A stretch of DNA of 64,000 bases from Streptomyces sp. NBC_00690 (GTDB lineage: Bacteria; Actinomycetota; Actinomycetes; Streptomycetales; Streptomycetaceae): the NCBI RefSeq assembly GCF_036226685.1, contig NZ_CP109009.1, forward strand, positions 3,782,001 to 3,846,000. Direction: 5' to 3'. The position numbers and the translations under genes are program-made. Below, piece after piece: positions 43,425-53,339 of the stretch. The notes below the pieces were generated by a model. The model ran no database searches, was not told the origin of the DNA, and saw only the letters and a list, made by a program, of their open reading frames with translations. Each line of letters starts with the position of its first letter. Within the stretch, counting starts at the first letter, position 1.

Positions 43425-44251
43425 TTGAGGTGCTCCTCCATGATTTTGTGAATCAAGGCCATTGACCGCTCGGACGACAGGGCATCCGCACGAAGACGGT
43501 CGTAGGTTGCCTGAGCCCTGGTGACAACGTCGGTTGAATCGTTCACCTGGCCTCGCCCGAACGTCTCCGAGTAGACGACAGTTGCCCCGTCCACCTGCAT
43601 GAGCAGGTTAAACGGAAGGTTGGACGCAGGGGCACCCGCGTCGTAGGGCAGGACCTGAATGGTGATGTGCGGTGACTCGACCTCGGCCATCAGATGCCTC
43701 AACTGATGTGCCATGACACGCCGGTCGCCAACCACTGTGTGGAGTACCGACTCATGGAGGATCACCCAGAGCAATGGCGGGTCTTCGCGATCCAACACTT
43801 CGCGTCGGCACAGTCGTGCCATGACCCGGCCATTGATCTGTTCGTCGGTCTCGCGCGGGAAGGCCGAGCGGAAGACAGCCTCCGCGTACTCCCGCGTCTG
43901 CAACATCCCCATGATGAAGGCGTTGCTGTAGTCCGTGACCGCTAACGCCTCCTGCTCCAGCTTCACGTACGGGATGAACCAGCCCGCGTGACCGCGCTCG
44001 CTCACCCGTCTCCGTAGCCGGGCGAACGACCCCGGGCGTTCGAAGATGCGGTCGCACGCCTCCGCGAAGTTCTCCGAGGCGAGCAGTGTGCCGCCCTCGA
44101 CCTTGGTGACGTACGGGCGCTTGTAATGCGTCGCGTCCGCCAATTGCTGCTGTGTCATGCCCACGAACTCACGCGCCGACTTGACCTCCATACCGAGAAA
44201 GGCGGCGCCGTCCTGTGGTTCGTTCAACTCGTTGGAGGTGTATTCGCTCAT
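43421..44251 (-). CDS. XRE-family regulator with DUF5753 domain
   Basis: A 276-residue regulator. The XRE helix-turn-helix lies at about residues 20-75 (REFVGMTQQQLADATHYKRPYVTKVEGG), then DUF5753 (FIPYVKLEQEALAVTDYSNAFIMGMLQTREYAEAVF..). Compared with the 8.4-kb homologue the HTH is offset by a longer N-terminus. The start is ATG 44251, with GGAG about 8 nt upstream. Codon 103 is TTA (43943-43945), so this copy is bldA-dependent, unlike the first. It heads an operon with two DUF397 genes and is divergent from two small hypothetical genes. Confidence 0.9.
   Translation of the reverse strand: MSEYTSNELNEPQDGAAFLGMEVKSAREFVGMTQQQLADATHYKRPYVTKVEGGTLLASENFAEACDRIFERPGSFARLRRRVSERGHAGWFIPYVKLEQEALAVTDYSNAFIMGMLQTREYAEAVFRSAFPRETDEQINGRVMARLCRREVLDREDPPLLWVILHESVLHTVVGDRRVMAHQLRHLMAEVESPHITIQVLPYDAGAPASNLPFNLLMQVDGATVVYSETFGRGQVNDSTDVVTRAQATYDRLRADALSSERSMALIHKIMEEHLK
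43943..43945 (-). other. TTA codon (bldA-dependent) in the XRE regulator
   Basis: In-frame Leu in EALAVTD of the DUF5753 domain. The first XRE regulator of the window (8398-9255) has none that I found. Confidence 0.88.
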
Positions 44252-44377
44252 ACGCCCAACTCCGCAATGTTCCTGATGCGTTGGAACCCTGTTTCCTCTA
44301 GCGAGCGTACGCCCGGCGGGACACAGTGGGAGTGCAGTTTCGGCGAGAAGCACGCGACCGGGTGAGGTGCACAGCGG

Positions 44378-44623
44378 ATGGACGTAGAAGCAGGTGGGGG
44401 CAAGTATGACCCGCCCGCCGTGGGTGAGTTGATGTACGACGGTTCCACGGACAAGGTGGGTGAGTTCCGGGGGCTTTCCGGTTCTTCGTGGGCACTGCGG
44501 CCCATCCGTGGTGGGGCCGAATGGGAAGTGGAACCAGAATGCGTCCGACCGCTCAGTTCGGATGAGCGGTTGCGGGCCTTGAATTCCCAGGCGAATACCC
44601 GTAGCCGGAACCCACTTCGGTGA
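44378..44623 (+). CDS. Small hypothetical protein of XRE-DUF397 neighbourhoods
   Basis: An 81-residue protein with the pattern GELMYDGSTDKVGEFRGLSGSSWALRPIRGGAEWEVEPECVRPLSSDERL. I recall similar short proteins (YD..KVGEF.G..G....LRPV.GG.EWE) beside XRE-DUF397 regulators in many Streptomyces. The function is unknown. It is divergent from the XRE gene with about 125 bp between starts, and its stop overlaps the next GTG by 4 bp. Confidence 0.75.
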   Translation: MDVEAGGGKYDPPAVGELMYDGSTDKVGEFRGLSGSSWALRPIRGGAEWEVEPECVRPLSSDERLRALNSQANTRSRNPLR

Positions 44624-44856
44624 ATCCCGGACCAGCCGAGCGAAGCCCCTGGCTCCCGGTGGGAAGCGGGGAAGGTCTCCTACGGCAGACCGAGGGCGTC
44701 GAATACTGCGTCCTGTGCGATCGGCCGATCGCGGGCTTCGCCATCAGGGTCGGCGAGGGCTTCTCGGCGAGTGGCGCGCGGCCCGATCCGTATGCGCATG
44801 CGGAATGTGCGGCAGGGCCCGCCCCGGGAGGCGGACGACCCCCGCGGCACGGCTGA
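44620..44856 (+). CDS. Small protein with CxxC...HxxC motif
   Basis: A 78-residue protein whose centre reads CVLCDRPI..SASGARPDPYAHAEC: two Cys, then His and Cys, a plausible small zinc-binding site. The GTG start overlaps the previous stop, suggesting coupling. Similar short proteins occur near XRE-DUF397 genes from memory. The function is unknown. Confidence 0.62.
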   Translation: MNPGPAERSPWLPVGSGEGLLRQTEGVEYCVLCDRPIAGFAIRVGEGFSASGARPDPYAHAECAAGPAPGGGRPPRHG

Positions 44857-45017
44857 GATCTCCCGCTCGCGGTGCCCGCACCCCGCGGGGGGGTTCACGG
44901 CTCCGGTCCGCCCGTGCCCCAACACGCGAGGGCCGGGGCCACCCATCCCCCCTACGACTACGACAAGGCCAGCCCCGGCTTGGCCGAAAGCTGTCTCCAA
45001 GGAGCTGATCCCGACCC

Positions 45018-45344
45018 ATGTGCATGGTCCAACGGGCTCTGACGCGAGTGCTGCAACGGTTCTTCCCATCGCACGGACGACACAGCCATTCCCCGCCCTC
45101 GGGTCCCACCCGTCATGGGCGGATGTCGTTCCGGCCGTGGTGGTCCGCATGGGCCACCCCCACTCCCCCGCATGTGGTGGCGCGACTCGCACCGCTCCGG
45201 GGTGAGGACTGTGCGCTGGTACGGCCCTATGCGCTGGTGGAGACCACGTTGCAGCTCAGAACCCTGCGCTGCAATGTCGCCGAGCGGCCCCGTGCCGGTG
45301 CGCTCGATCAACCCAGTACGGAGAAGTCCGTACGCCCGGTGTAG
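45018..45344 (+). CDS. Possible small hypothetical protein
   Basis: A 108-residue frame starting at ATG 45018, with AAGGAG about 13 nt upstream. The segment LRGEDCALVRPYALVETTLQLRTLRCNV resembles the 'GED..LVRPY' pattern of small Streptomyces proteins near XRE-DUF397 genes. The first 50 residues look non-coding, so the true start may be internal. Its end overlaps the convergent oxidoreductase gene by 37 bp. This is a weak call. Confidence 0.35.
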   Translation: MCMVQRALTRVLQRFFPSHGRHSHSPPSGPTRHGRMSFRPWWSAWATPTPPHVVARLAPLRGEDCALVRPYALVETTLQLRTLRCNVAERPRAGALDQPSTEKSVRPV

Positions 45345-46186
45345 GCGCTGAAGTCGGCCGGGTCGCGGTCCAGTGCCTCCCGTACCCCGTTCGAGAGCGC
45401 TTCCGACCTGCCCTCGCGGATGTGCCGGAACAGTTCGACGAAGATCTCGGCGACCTCTTCCGGCTCTCCGGCCGCGATGGCCTCGGCACGGTATTCCTCC
45501 TCGGTGACCGGGACATAGCGCAGGTCGAGGCCCGAGGCGCGGGCGATCTCGGCAACGGCCTCGCCGAAGGTCATTGCCCGCGGGCCGGACAGGGCGTACG
45601 TACGACCGTTGTGTCCCTCCTCGGTGAGGGCGGCGACCGCCACCTCCGCCAGGTCGTCGAGGTCGACGAAGGGTTCGCGTCCCTCTCCGGCCGGGATGCG
45701 GAGCTCTCCCTTGCTGAGCGGCCCCACGAGGTAGGGGAACTCGGTGAAGTTCTGGGCGAACCAGGTCGGGCGCAGGATCGTCCACTCCAGGCCCGAATCG
45801 CGCACGAGCTGCTCGGTCGCAAGGACGCTGCCACTGCCGTCGTCCAGTTCTTCCCACACCCGGGCGGAGAGCAGCACCAGTCGGCGCACACCGCCTTCGG
45901 TCGCCGCTGCCACGAAGTCCCTGAAGTCGTCGATCGCGCCCGGGTCCTCGGAGGTGACGGCATAGACCGCGTCTACGCCGCTCAGGGCGGGAGCCCAGGT
46001 GGTGCGGTCCGTCCAGTCGAAGCGCACCGCACCCGACCGGGAGGCCACTTTGGGGGAGAAGCCGCGGCGTTGGAGCACATCGGCGACCCTGCGGCCCGTC
46101 TTGCCCGTACCGCCGGTCACCAGAACCGAAGAAGGGGACGAAGAAGCAGAAGGAACAGAGGGAGCGGAAGCAGAAGAGTTCGTCAT
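45308..46186 (-). CDS. NmrA-like NAD(P)-binding oxidoreductase
   Basis: A 292-residue atypical SDR. The Rossmann start VLVTGGTGKTGRRVADVL lies at residues 21-38. Then come DRTTWAPALSGVDAVYAVT, LVLLSARV, WTILRPTWFAQNFTEFP and FVDLDDLAEVAVAAL, the usual NmrA/ergot-alkaloid-type order. Members reduce quinone-like compounds or only sense NADP. An Ala/Ser-rich leader of about 20 residues precedes the fold. The start is ATG 46186. It is divergent from an AraC-type gene across about 150 bp, a classic regulator/target pair. Confidence 0.88.
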   Translation of the reverse strand: MTNSSASAPSVPSASSSPSSVLVTGGTGKTGRRVADVLQRRGFSPKVASRSGAVRFDWTDRTTWAPALSGVDAVYAVTSEDPGAIDDFRDFVAAATEGGVRRLVLLSARVWEELDDGSGSVLATEQLVRDSGLEWTILRPTWFAQNFTEFPYLVGPLSKGELRIPAGEGREPFVDLDDLAEVAVAALTEEGHNGRTYALSGPRAMTFGEAVAEIARASGLDLRYVPVTEEEYRAEAIAAGEPEEVAEIFVELFRHIREGRSEALSNGVREALDRDPADFSAYTGRTDFSVLG

Positions 46187-46331
46187 GTGGACCAGTGAAG
46201 CGGGTTGCGGCTGTACGGAGGATGGCTGTCGCTCTCGTTGTGATGTCTGATCGTCTCGCGCCGCGGTCGTACGCGGTCCGGGCTGCCCGCACCGGTCGAA
46301 CCGATCGGCCCACCGCTGCCCTCCTACACTG

Positions 46332-47297
46332 GTGCACATGGATGACGCACTGTCCGGCCTGCTGCACGAGGTACGGCCCCAGGGCGCCCTCTTCGACCGG
46401 TCGGCCCTCAATCCGCCCTGGTCGATGCGGTTCCTCGAACGCACCCCGCTCGCCCTGCTCACCATGCTCGGCGGTTCGGCGTGGGTGAGCGTGGACGGCG
46501 ATGCGCCCGTCCCGTTGCGCCCCGGTGACCTGGTGCTGGTGCGCGGCCCCGAGCCGTACACCGTCTCCGACGAGCCGGGTACGGCGCCGCTCGCCTTCGT
46601 CCACGAGGACGACCGCTGCACGACGCCGGACGGCCGACTGATCATCGGCACGATGCCGATGTGTGCACCGGAACACCGGGACACCGTGCTGTTGAAGGGC
46701 ACCTACCAGGTCGAGGGAAGCGTCTCGCAACGTGTGCTGGACGCACTGCCGCCCATCGCCCGGGTGCCGGCCGCGCCGGAGGGCTGCCCGGCGCTGGGCA
46801 TGATCTCGCAGGAGATAGACCGGGACGTGCCGGGGCGGCAGGTGGTTCTCGACCGGCTGCTCGATCTCCTGCTGGTGACCACCCTGCGGGACTGGTTCGA
46901 CCGCCCCGAGGCGAAGGCGCCCGCCTGGTACCGGGCATACGGCGACCCCACCGTGGGGCGCGCGCTCCGGCTGATCCACAGCGATCCGGCCCGGCCGTGG
47001 ACGGTCGCCTCGCTGGCGTCGGAGGCGGGCGTGTCCCGGGCGCGGTTCGCACAGCGGTTCAATGAGTTGGTGGGGCAGCCGCCGATGACGTACCTGACCG
47101 AGTGGCGCATCTGTCAGGCGGCCGATCTGCTGGCCCGTACCGATGACACCGTGGAGGCCGTCTCCCGTCGGGTCGGCTACTCGAATGCGTACGCGTTGAG
47201 CGTGGCCTTCAAGCGGACCCTGGGCGTACGGCCGTCGGAGCACCGTGCCACCGCTCGGGCCGGCCATCTGCCCGCCCTCGCTCGCCAAGCCGGATAG
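46332..47297 (+). CDS. AraC-family regulator with cupin domain
   Basis: A 321-residue regulator: N-terminal cupin_6 ligand domain (about 15-190) and C-terminal AraC HTH (about 215-310, WTVASLASEAGVSRARFAQRFNELVGQPPMTYLTEWR and RRVGYSNAYALSVAFKRTLG). Such proteins commonly control a divergent oxidoreductase gene, here the NmrA-like one. GTG 46332 and ATG 46338 are both possible. A TACACT box 7 nt before the ATG suggests a leaderless transcript beginning at or near the start codon. Confidence 0.9.
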   Translation: MHMDDALSGLLHEVRPQGALFDRSALNPPWSMRFLERTPLALLTMLGGSAWVSVDGDAPVPLRPGDLVLVRGPEPYTVSDEPGTAPLAFVHEDDRCTTPDGRLIIGTMPMCAPEHRDTVLLKGTYQVEGSVSQRVLDALPPIARVPAAPEGCPALGMISQEIDRDVPGRQVVLDRLLDLLLVTTLRDWFDRPEAKAPAWYRAYGDPTVGRALRLIHSDPARPWTVASLASEAGVSRARFAQRFNELVGQPPMTYLTEWRICQAADLLARTDDTVEAVSRRVGYSNAYALSVAFKRTLGVRPSEHRATARAGHLPALARQAG

Positions 47298-47425
47298 CGC
47301 CCACAACGCCCCAGGTGCCGCGTACAACCATTCTCTTGTCGGGCGGGTCTCCCAAGGGACTCCTGTTGATCACCACAGCTGAAGCGGCAGGGGGACCAGC
47401 AGTCTCGACCTGTGGGGAACACACC

Positions 47426-48961
47426 TTGCGCACACGGACCCTCGCCGCCGCGATCGCCGTCACCTCCGCCTGCCTGGCTGCGGGCGCTCTCGCTCCCGTG
47501 GCCGTTGCCGCGCCCGTCGACGGCAAGAGCGCTCGGGCCGCGAAGGCACCGGCCGCGAAACCGATGGACTACAACGGGGACGGCTACCGGGACCTGGTGG
47601 TCAATCTCTCGGGCAACACCGACTCAGCGGCGGGGAGCGCCTACGCGAGCGGCTCCGTGATGGTGCTGTACGGCTCGCGCCAAGGGGTCGACACCACCAA
47701 GCGGAAGCTCATCCGTACGAGCACCGAGGGCATACCCGGAACCCCCGAGGGTCATGACCGCTTCGGCCACCGGACCGCTTCCGGCGACTTCGACAAGGAC
47801 GGCTTCACCGACCTCGCCGTCTCCACCGTCGGCGAGGACCTGACCGTCAACGGCACCTACCGCCGTAACGCCGGTCAGAACACGATCATCTGGGGCGGCA
47901 AGAACGGACTGGCCAAGCACGGGGCGAGCACCGTGCAGCAGTCCGCCCCCACCTCGATCGACGTGCGCCGCGGCATGGCCCTGGCCGCCGGGGACTTCAA
48001 CGGGGACGGTGCGGCCGACCTGGCGGCCGGTGACTACAGCAACGGCCGCGGCGGCGATGTGCTGTACGGCCCCTTCACCCGCAAGGGCAAGCCCAAGAGC
48101 ATCGCGTCCCTCGGGATGAAGGACGGTCAGACCTATGTCCACCCGGGGCTCACCACCGGCGATGTGACCGGGGACGGCATCAGCGACCTCGTGCTCCAGG
48201 TCTATCCGGGGCGCGCCGGGGTCCATCAGCGCATCGAGCTCCTGCGCGGCACGAGCAAGGGCCTGGTCAAGGCGGGAACGCTCAAGGACGCCGCCGGCAA
48301 GGACCTCGTCAGCCTCGGCGCGGACGACCGGCAGTTGGGCATCGGGGACATCGACAAGGACGGGTACGGGGACATCGTGCTCGGCGACTGGAGGGCGGAT
48401 CACGGCGACATCCCGTTCGCCGGCAGGTTCACCGTGGTCTACGGGGGCAAGAACGGTCAGGCGACCGACCGGAAACCGCAGGTGTTCACGCAGGACACCG
48501 AAGGCGTGCCGGGCACGGTCGAACGCGACGACTACTTCGGCTCCTCCATCTCGGTCGGTGACATCAACGGCGACGGGTACGCGGACGTCGCCGCCGGCTC
48601 CCCCGTCGAAACCGTCGGCGACAAGTCCCTCGCAGGTCGGGTGACCACCCTCTTCGGTGGGCCCGCGGGTCTCACCGGTCAGGGCGCCCAGGTGCACGAC
48701 CTGGACACGGCGGGCGTGCCCGGGGACATGGCGGCGAACGACCTCTTCGGACGGGTCGTCAAGCTGATCGACATGAACCGCGACGGTCGTGCGGAACTGG
48801 TGGCTGGGGCTCCCGGTGAGTACCCGGCGGTGGGAAGGTACTCGGTCCTGCCCGGCACCACCCAGGGCCTGACCGGTCAGGGCTCGAAGACGTTCGGCCC
48901 TGCCGATCTCGGACTGCGGGCCGTGCCGGAGACCGGTTTCGGGGAGACCCTCGGCAACTGA
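47426..48961 (+). CDS. Secreted FG-GAP (integrin-type) beta-propeller protein
   Basis: A 511-residue exported protein. The signal peptide (RTRTLAAAIAVTSACLAAGALAP..AVA) is followed by seven FG-GAP/calcium-loop repeats: DYNGDGYRDL, DFDKDGFTDL, DFNGDGAADL, DVTGDGISDL, DIDKDGYGDI, DINGDGYADV, DMNRDGRAEL. Together they make a Ca-binding seven-bladed propeller. Streptomyces have many such secreted proteins of unknown ligand; some are fused to enzymes, but this one has no extra domain. I chose TTG 47426, which follows GGGGA and begins directly at the signal peptide; ATG 47315 would add 37 non-signal residues. A strong hairpin terminates it. Confidence 0.87.
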   Translation: MRTRTLAAAIAVTSACLAAGALAPVAVAAPVDGKSARAAKAPAAKPMDYNGDGYRDLVVNLSGNTDSAAGSAYASGSVMVLYGSRQGVDTTKRKLIRTSTEGIPGTPEGHDRFGHRTASGDFDKDGFTDLAVSTVGEDLTVNGTYRRNAGQNTIIWGGKNGLAKHGASTVQQSAPTSIDVRRGMALAAGDFNGDGAADLAAGDYSNGRGGDVLYGPFTRKGKPKSIASLGMKDGQTYVHPGLTTGDVTGDGISDLVLQVYPGRAGVHQRIELLRGTSKGLVKAGTLKDAAGKDLVSLGADDRQLGIGDIDKDGYGDIVLGDWRADHGDIPFAGRFTVVYGGKNGQATDRKPQVFTQDTEGVPGTVERDDYFGSSISVGDINGDGYADVAAGSPVETVGDKSLAGRVTTLFGGPAGLTGQGAQVHDLDTAGVPGDMAANDLFGRVVKLIDMNRDGRAELVAGAPGEYPAVGRYSVLPGTTQGLTGQGSKTFGPADLGLRAVPETGFGETLGN

Positions 48962-49275
48962 CGTCCCGTCTGCGTCCCGCCCGTTGTGTCCGGGCGGGAC
49001 GCACCACGGTTCTGATCGATCGGTCGGGCAGTCGAGCGATCGAGCCGGGGCCGTGCCCGAATGGACCGCGGCGGTGTGTCCGATGAACGCTGTGACCTCG
49101 GCTGTTGGGCCGTTAGGGAGGGTCGCAGCGGCAGAAGAGTGCACAGATCGTGCGCGCGAGTGATTATCGGATCCGTATTGCCCGCTCACGGGAGTGTCGA
49201 CTGTGTCCCATTGGGTCAGCTGTTCAGCCTGTCAGGGAATTGCCGGACAAGGCGACCCACAGGAGAAGTCGACGT
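48962..49275 (+). other. 314-bp intergenic region with terminator and promoter zone
   Basis: Begins with the terminator of the FG-GAP gene. The rest holds no gene and should contain the promoter of the large repeat protein, whose ribosome site AGGAGAAG lies at 49261-49268. Confidence 0.6.
48971..49003 (+). terminator. Terminator of the FG-GAP gene
   Basis: Perfect 13-bp stem (48971-48983 and 48991-49003), 7-nt loop, starting 10 bp after the stop codon. Confidence 0.85.
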
Positions 49276-52200
49276 ATGAGAGCAACCCTCGCGCGACTGC
49301 GACAACGGTCGTGGACCTCAGGCCTGGCCTGTGTGGTCCTCGCCGTCACCGCGCCCGCGCTGGCTCTGGGGCCAACCATGCTGGCCGGTGCCGTACCGGT
49401 CAGCAAAGAACGAGCCACAACCGTCCAGGCCAAGGCCGCCGCACCCCTGCCGGGTGGGCTCGGTCCCTGTATCCCGGGCGACTGCCCCGATCCGTTCCCC
49501 CCGATCAGCAACGGGCCCATCATGGGCCGCGATGCCAACATCAACATCTTCGCCGGCGGTAACTTCCTGGTCCGCGAACGCGCGGCCGAAGCCGAGGGCA
49601 AGGTCGTCGTCCTCGGGAACTTCGACCAGGACAAGGTGGCCGGAGCCAGCTCCATCTACAACATCGGCATCGTCGGGGTGGGCTCACGCGTGCCGCCTCC
49701 TGCCGGTTCGGACTTCCTCACCACCGGTGGCAATGTCACCGTCGCGCCCGGGGAATCGCTGCTCGCCGACGGTGGAGTCGTACGCCACGCGGGTACGGCC
49801 ACCGGCACCATCACGGGCACCGTCATCCAGGACCCGAACGCGGCAGCTCCGTACACCGCGCTGCGCGATGAGCTGACGACATCGAGCCAGTGCTACGCCC
49901 GCAATGAGACCGGGCCCCGCCCGGCCACCGGAACCGCCGTCAACAACGGCGGCGAGACCTTGTTCACGGGCGACGGGACCTCAGCCCTCCAGGTCTTCAA
50001 CGTCGACTTCAACCTGACCACCGCTGGCGGCGGCCAGCAGGGCATCGTGTTCGCCAATATCCCGGCGAACGCCACCGTCCTGGTCAACCTCACGGGCGCC
50101 AACCGGATCATCAACACCTACAGCGGCAGCCCCTTCGACACCGACCCGCTGAACCAGCTGCGGGACCGGCTGTTGTGGAACTTCCCCGACGCGACCACCG
50201 TGGGCCTGCGCGGCACCGGACAGTTCCAGGGCAGTGTGCTCATCGGCAACCAGGCGTCGACGGCCACCGTCACGCTCCCCGGAGTGAACGGCCGCTTCTT
50301 CACCACCGGCAATGTCACCCACACCAGTGTGGTGGGCGCCGGCGGCGGCCAGGAGTTCCACGCGTACCCCTTCAACGGTGACCTGCCGGACTGCTCCGTG
50401 ATCCCGATGGCCCCCGTACAGGTCGTCAAGAGGGACTCCGAGACCCAGGCACCGCTCGCCGGAGCGACCTTCCAACTGTGGGAGGAGACCAACGGCACCG
50501 CCGGGCTCCAGACCACCGGGCCCAACCCGGACAGCACTGTCGGCACCCCCTGCGTCACCGGCGCTGACGGCACCTGCTCCCGCACGGTCAACCTGGGCCT
50601 CTACTACTGGCAGGAGACGGCACCACCGCCTGGGTACGACCTCCCGGCCAACCCGGTCTTCCCCGTGCTGCTGGAGGCCGACGACCTGCCGGCCGGTGTG
50701 AGTGTCAACGCCGACAACACGACGACCCCGGTGACGGGTGAGGTGTCGGTCGAGAAGACGGACTCGGCGAACGGAGAACCGCTCTCGGGTGCCGTCTTCC
50801 AGCTGTGGCAGGAGACCAACGGGATCCCCGGCCTCCAGACCACCGGAGCCGACCCCGACACCACGATCGGTGACCCGTGCACCACGGGCCTGATCGGTGA
50901 GTGCGCCGATACGGTCGGGCTCGGTACGTACTACTGGCAGGAGACCGCGGCACCGCCCGGCTACGACCTCCCCGCCAACCCCGTCTTCGGACCGCTGGAA
51001 CTGACCGCGGAGAACGCGGCGACCGGCGTGAGCGTGGCCGCCGAGAACACCGCGACCGTCCCGGTCACGGGTGATGTGACGGTCATCAAGTCGGATTCGG
51101 GCACGGGCGACCCGCTCGCTGGGGCGACCTTCCAGCTCTGGGAAGAGACCAACGGCATTCCCGGCCTCCAGACCACCGGAGCCGACCCCGACACCACCGT
51201 CGGCACTCCCTGTGTCACCGGCGCCGACGGCGACTGCACCCGGACCGTGGAAACCGGTACGTACTACTGGCAGGAGACCGCGGCACCGCCCGGCTACGAC
51301 CTGCCGGCCAACCCCGTCTTCGGACCGCTCGTCCTCACGGCCGCGAATGCCGCGGACGGTGTCACGGTGTTCGCGGAGAACACGGCGACGGCCCCGGTCA
51401 CGGGCGATGTGACGGTCATCAAGGAAGACGCCCAGACGGGCGACCCACTCGCCGGAGCGACCTTCCAGCTCTGGGAAGAGACCAACGGCGTACCCGGTCT
51501 CCAGACCACGGGCCCCAACCCGGACACGACGGTGGGCACCCCCTGCACCACCGGTGCTGATGGCGAATGCAGCCAGACCGTGGAAACCGGTACGTACTAC
51601 TGGCAGGAGACCGCAGCCCCCGACGGCTACGACCTCCCCGCCAACCCCGTCTTCGGACCGCTCGTCCTCACCAATGAGAACGCAGCCGACGGAGTCACCG
51701 TCACCGCCGAGAACACCGCAACCGTCGTGGTCACCGGCGATGTGACCGTCATCAAGGAAGACTCGGGCACGGGCGACCCCCTGGCCGGAGCGACCTTCCA
51801 GCTCTGGGAAGAGACCAACGGCGTACCCGGACTCCAGACCACCGGAGCCGACCCCGACACGACGGTGGGCACCCCCTGTGTCACCGGCGCCGACGGCGAG
51901 TGCACCCGCACGGTCGAGATCGGCACCTACTACTGGCAGGAAACGGCGGCACCGCCCGGCTATGACCTGCCGGCCAGCCCCGTCTTCGGACCGCTCGTCC
52001 TCACTGCGGAGAACGCCGCAGACGGAGTCACCGTCACCGCGGAGAACACGGCGACGGCCCCGGTCACGGGCGATGTGACGGTCGTCAAGGAAGACGCTGA
52101 AACCGGTGACCCGCTCGCCGGAGCCGTCTTCCAGCTCTGGGAGGAGACCAACGGTGTAGCTGGTCTCCAGACCACCGGGCCCAACCCGGACACCACCATT

Positions 52201-53115
52201 GGCTCCCCCTGCACCACGGGCGCCAACGGTGAATGCAGCCAGACCGTGGAAACCGGTACGTACTACTGGCAGGAGACGGCGGCACCGCCCGGCTACGACC
52301 TGCCGGCCAACCCCGTCTTCGGACCGCTGGTCCTCACCAATGAGAACGCCGCAGACGGAGTCACCGTCACCGCCGAGAACACCGCAACTGCGGCCGTCAC
52401 CGGCGATGTGACCGTCATCAAGGAAGACGCCGAAACCGGTGACCCGCTCGCCGGAGCCGTCTTCCAACTGTGGGAGGAGACCAACGGCATTCCCGGTCTC
52501 CAGACCATCGGCATCAACCCGGACACGACGGTGGGCACCCCCTGCACCACCGGCGCCGACGGCGACTGCACCCGCACGGTCGAGATCGGTACGTACTACT
52601 GGCAGGAGACCGCAGCCCCCGACGGCTACGACCTCCCCGCCAACCCCGTCTTCGGACCCCTCGTCCTCACCAATGAGAACGCCGCAGACGGAGTCACCGT
52701 CACCGCGCAGAACACCGCGAGCCCGACGGACACCGGCACGATCACGCTCCACAAGATCGACCACAAGACCGGCCGTGACCTGGCCGGGGCGGTCTTCCAG
52801 CTGTGGCGCGAGAGCAACGGCGTGCCCGGTCTCCAGATCAGAGGGTCCCTCGGCATTCCGGCCGACACCCTGACCGGTGCCGCCTGCTCCACCGACGACA
52901 CCGGCACCTGTGTCTTCGACGATCTGCCGACGGGGACGTACTACCTGCTGGAGACGGACGTGCCCGAGGGCTATGAGCTCCCGCGCAACCCGGTCTTCGG
53001 CCCGTACATCCTCACCGCGGAGAACGTCGATGAGGGAGTGGACGTGACCATCACCAACAAGCGTGGTGAGCACGGCAAGGGCAAGGGAGACGAGGACAAG
53101 CCCCACCAGGGCTGA
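49276..53115 (+). CDS. Secreted surface protein: choice-of-anchor A domain plus eight Cna-B/SpaA-like domains
   Basis: A 1279-residue exported protein. The signal peptide is residues 1-38 or so. A choice-of-anchor-A domain spans about 75-365 ([14 protein letters not shown].. to [30 protein letters not shown]). Eight domains of about 110 residues follow from about 378 to 1265. Each begins (D)[17 protein letters not shown](T/V)FQLW and contains [22 protein letters not shown] and a last strand with AENTA. The Lys, Glu and Asn at these places fit the isopeptide triad of Cna-B folds. Each domain also has a Cys pair (TPC..TGADGxC), a probable disulfide. There is no LPxTG, TM helix or GW anchor; the protein ends in a charged [16 protein letters not shown] tail. 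ATG 49276 follows AGGAGAAG. It is likely a fibrous wall or adhesion protein. Confidence 0.88.
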   Translation: MRATLARLRQRSWTSGLACVVLAVTAPALALGPTMLAGAVPVSKERATTVQAKAAAPLPGGLGPCIPGDCPDPFPPISNGPIMGRDANINIFAGGNFLVRERAAEAEGKVVVLGNFDQDKVAGASSIYNIGIVGVGSRVPPPAGSDFLTTGGNVTVAPGESLLADGGVVRHAGTATGTITGTVIQDPNAAAPYTALRDELTTSSQCYARNETGPRPATGTAVNNGGETLFTGDGTSALQVFNVDFNLTTAGGGQQGIVFANIPANATVLVNLTGANRIINTYSGSPFDTDPLNQLRDRLLWNFPDATTVGLRGTGQFQGSVLIGNQASTATVTLPGVNGRFFTTGNVTHTSVVGAGGGQEFHAYPFNGDLPDCSVIPMAPVQVVKRDSETQAPLAGATFQLWEETNGTAGLQTTGPNPDSTVGTPCVTGADGTCSRTVNLGLYYWQETAPPPGYDLPANPVFPVLLEADDLPAGVSVNADNTTTPVTGEVSVEKTDSANGEPLSGAVFQLWQETNGIPGLQTTGADPDTTIGDPCTTGLIGECADTVGLGTYYWQETAAPPGYDLPANPVFGPLELTAENAATGVSVAAENTATVPVTGDVTVIKSDSGTGDPLAGATFQLWEETNGIPGLQTTGADPDTTVGTPCVTGADGDCTRTVETGTYYWQETAAPPGYDLPANPVFGPLVLTAANAADGVTVFAENTATAPVTGDVTVIKEDAQTGDPLAGATFQLWEETNGVPGLQTTGPNPDTTVGTPCTTGADGECSQTVETGTYYWQETAAPDGYDLPANPVFGPLVLTNENAADGVTVTAENTATVVVTGDVTVIKEDSGTGDPLAGATFQLWEETNGVPGLQTTGADPDTTVGTPCVTGADGECTRTVEIGTYYWQETAAPPGYDLPASPVFGPLVLTAENAADGVTVTAENTATAPVTGDVTVVKEDAETGDPLAGAVFQLWEETNGVAGLQTTGPNPDTTIGSPCTTGANGECSQTVETGTYYWQETAAPPGYDLPANPVFGPLVLTNENAADGVTVTAENTATAAVTGDVTVIKEDAETGDPLAGAVFQLWEETNGIPGLQTIGINPDTTVGTPCTTGADGDCTRTVEIGTYYWQETAAPDGYDLPANPVFGPLVLTNENAADGVTVTAQNTASPTDTGTITLHKIDHKTGRDLAGAVFQLWRESNGVPGLQIRGSLGIPADTLTGAACSTDDTGTCVFDDLPTGTYYLLETDVPEGYELPRNPVFGPYILTAENVDEGVDVTITNKRGEHGKGKGDEDKPHQG
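50407..53055 (+). repeat. Eight direct repeats of about 330 bp encoding Cna-B-like domains
   Basis: Domains 3-7 are near-identical in protein and keep long identical DNA stretches, while 1, 2 and 8 are more divergent. This suggests that the middle units expanded recently by unequal recombination. Confidence 0.85.
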
Positions 53116-53137
53116 TCTGACCCCCTGCGACTCCTGA

Positions 53138-53177
53138 GAGGGCGCGTACCGGACCTGATGGTCCGGTACGCGCCCTC
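53138..53177 (+). terminator. Terminator of the repeat-protein gene
   Basis: Perfect 18-bp stem (53138-53155 and 53160-53177), 4-nt loop, 22 bp past the stop codon. One of the strongest hairpins in the window. Confidence 0.9.
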
Positions 53178-53339
53178 ACCGGTTTGGCCCGCGGCCTGCG
53201 GCGCCCGGCGCCATCCGCTGATAACTGTGGGCTTGGGGACCCTGTCACCGTCGAATCCGACCGGCCGGGTGGCACCAGGGGGTTCAAGCACCGGGGGCGA
53301 CAACGTCGTACGCGTCTGCGTACGAGGACGGAGCACGGC

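Noticed and set aside
50407..53055. Regular direct repeats considered as a CRISPR or satellite array
   Set aside because: The period is about 330 bp and fully coding in one frame with conserved residues; there are no short repeats with unique spacers and no cas genes.
49981..53106. Minus-strand open frame of 1041 codons opposite the Cna-B-like repeat gene
   Set aside because: Its repeats merely mirror the plus-strand repeats. The plus strand has a signal peptide, ribosome site and known domains.
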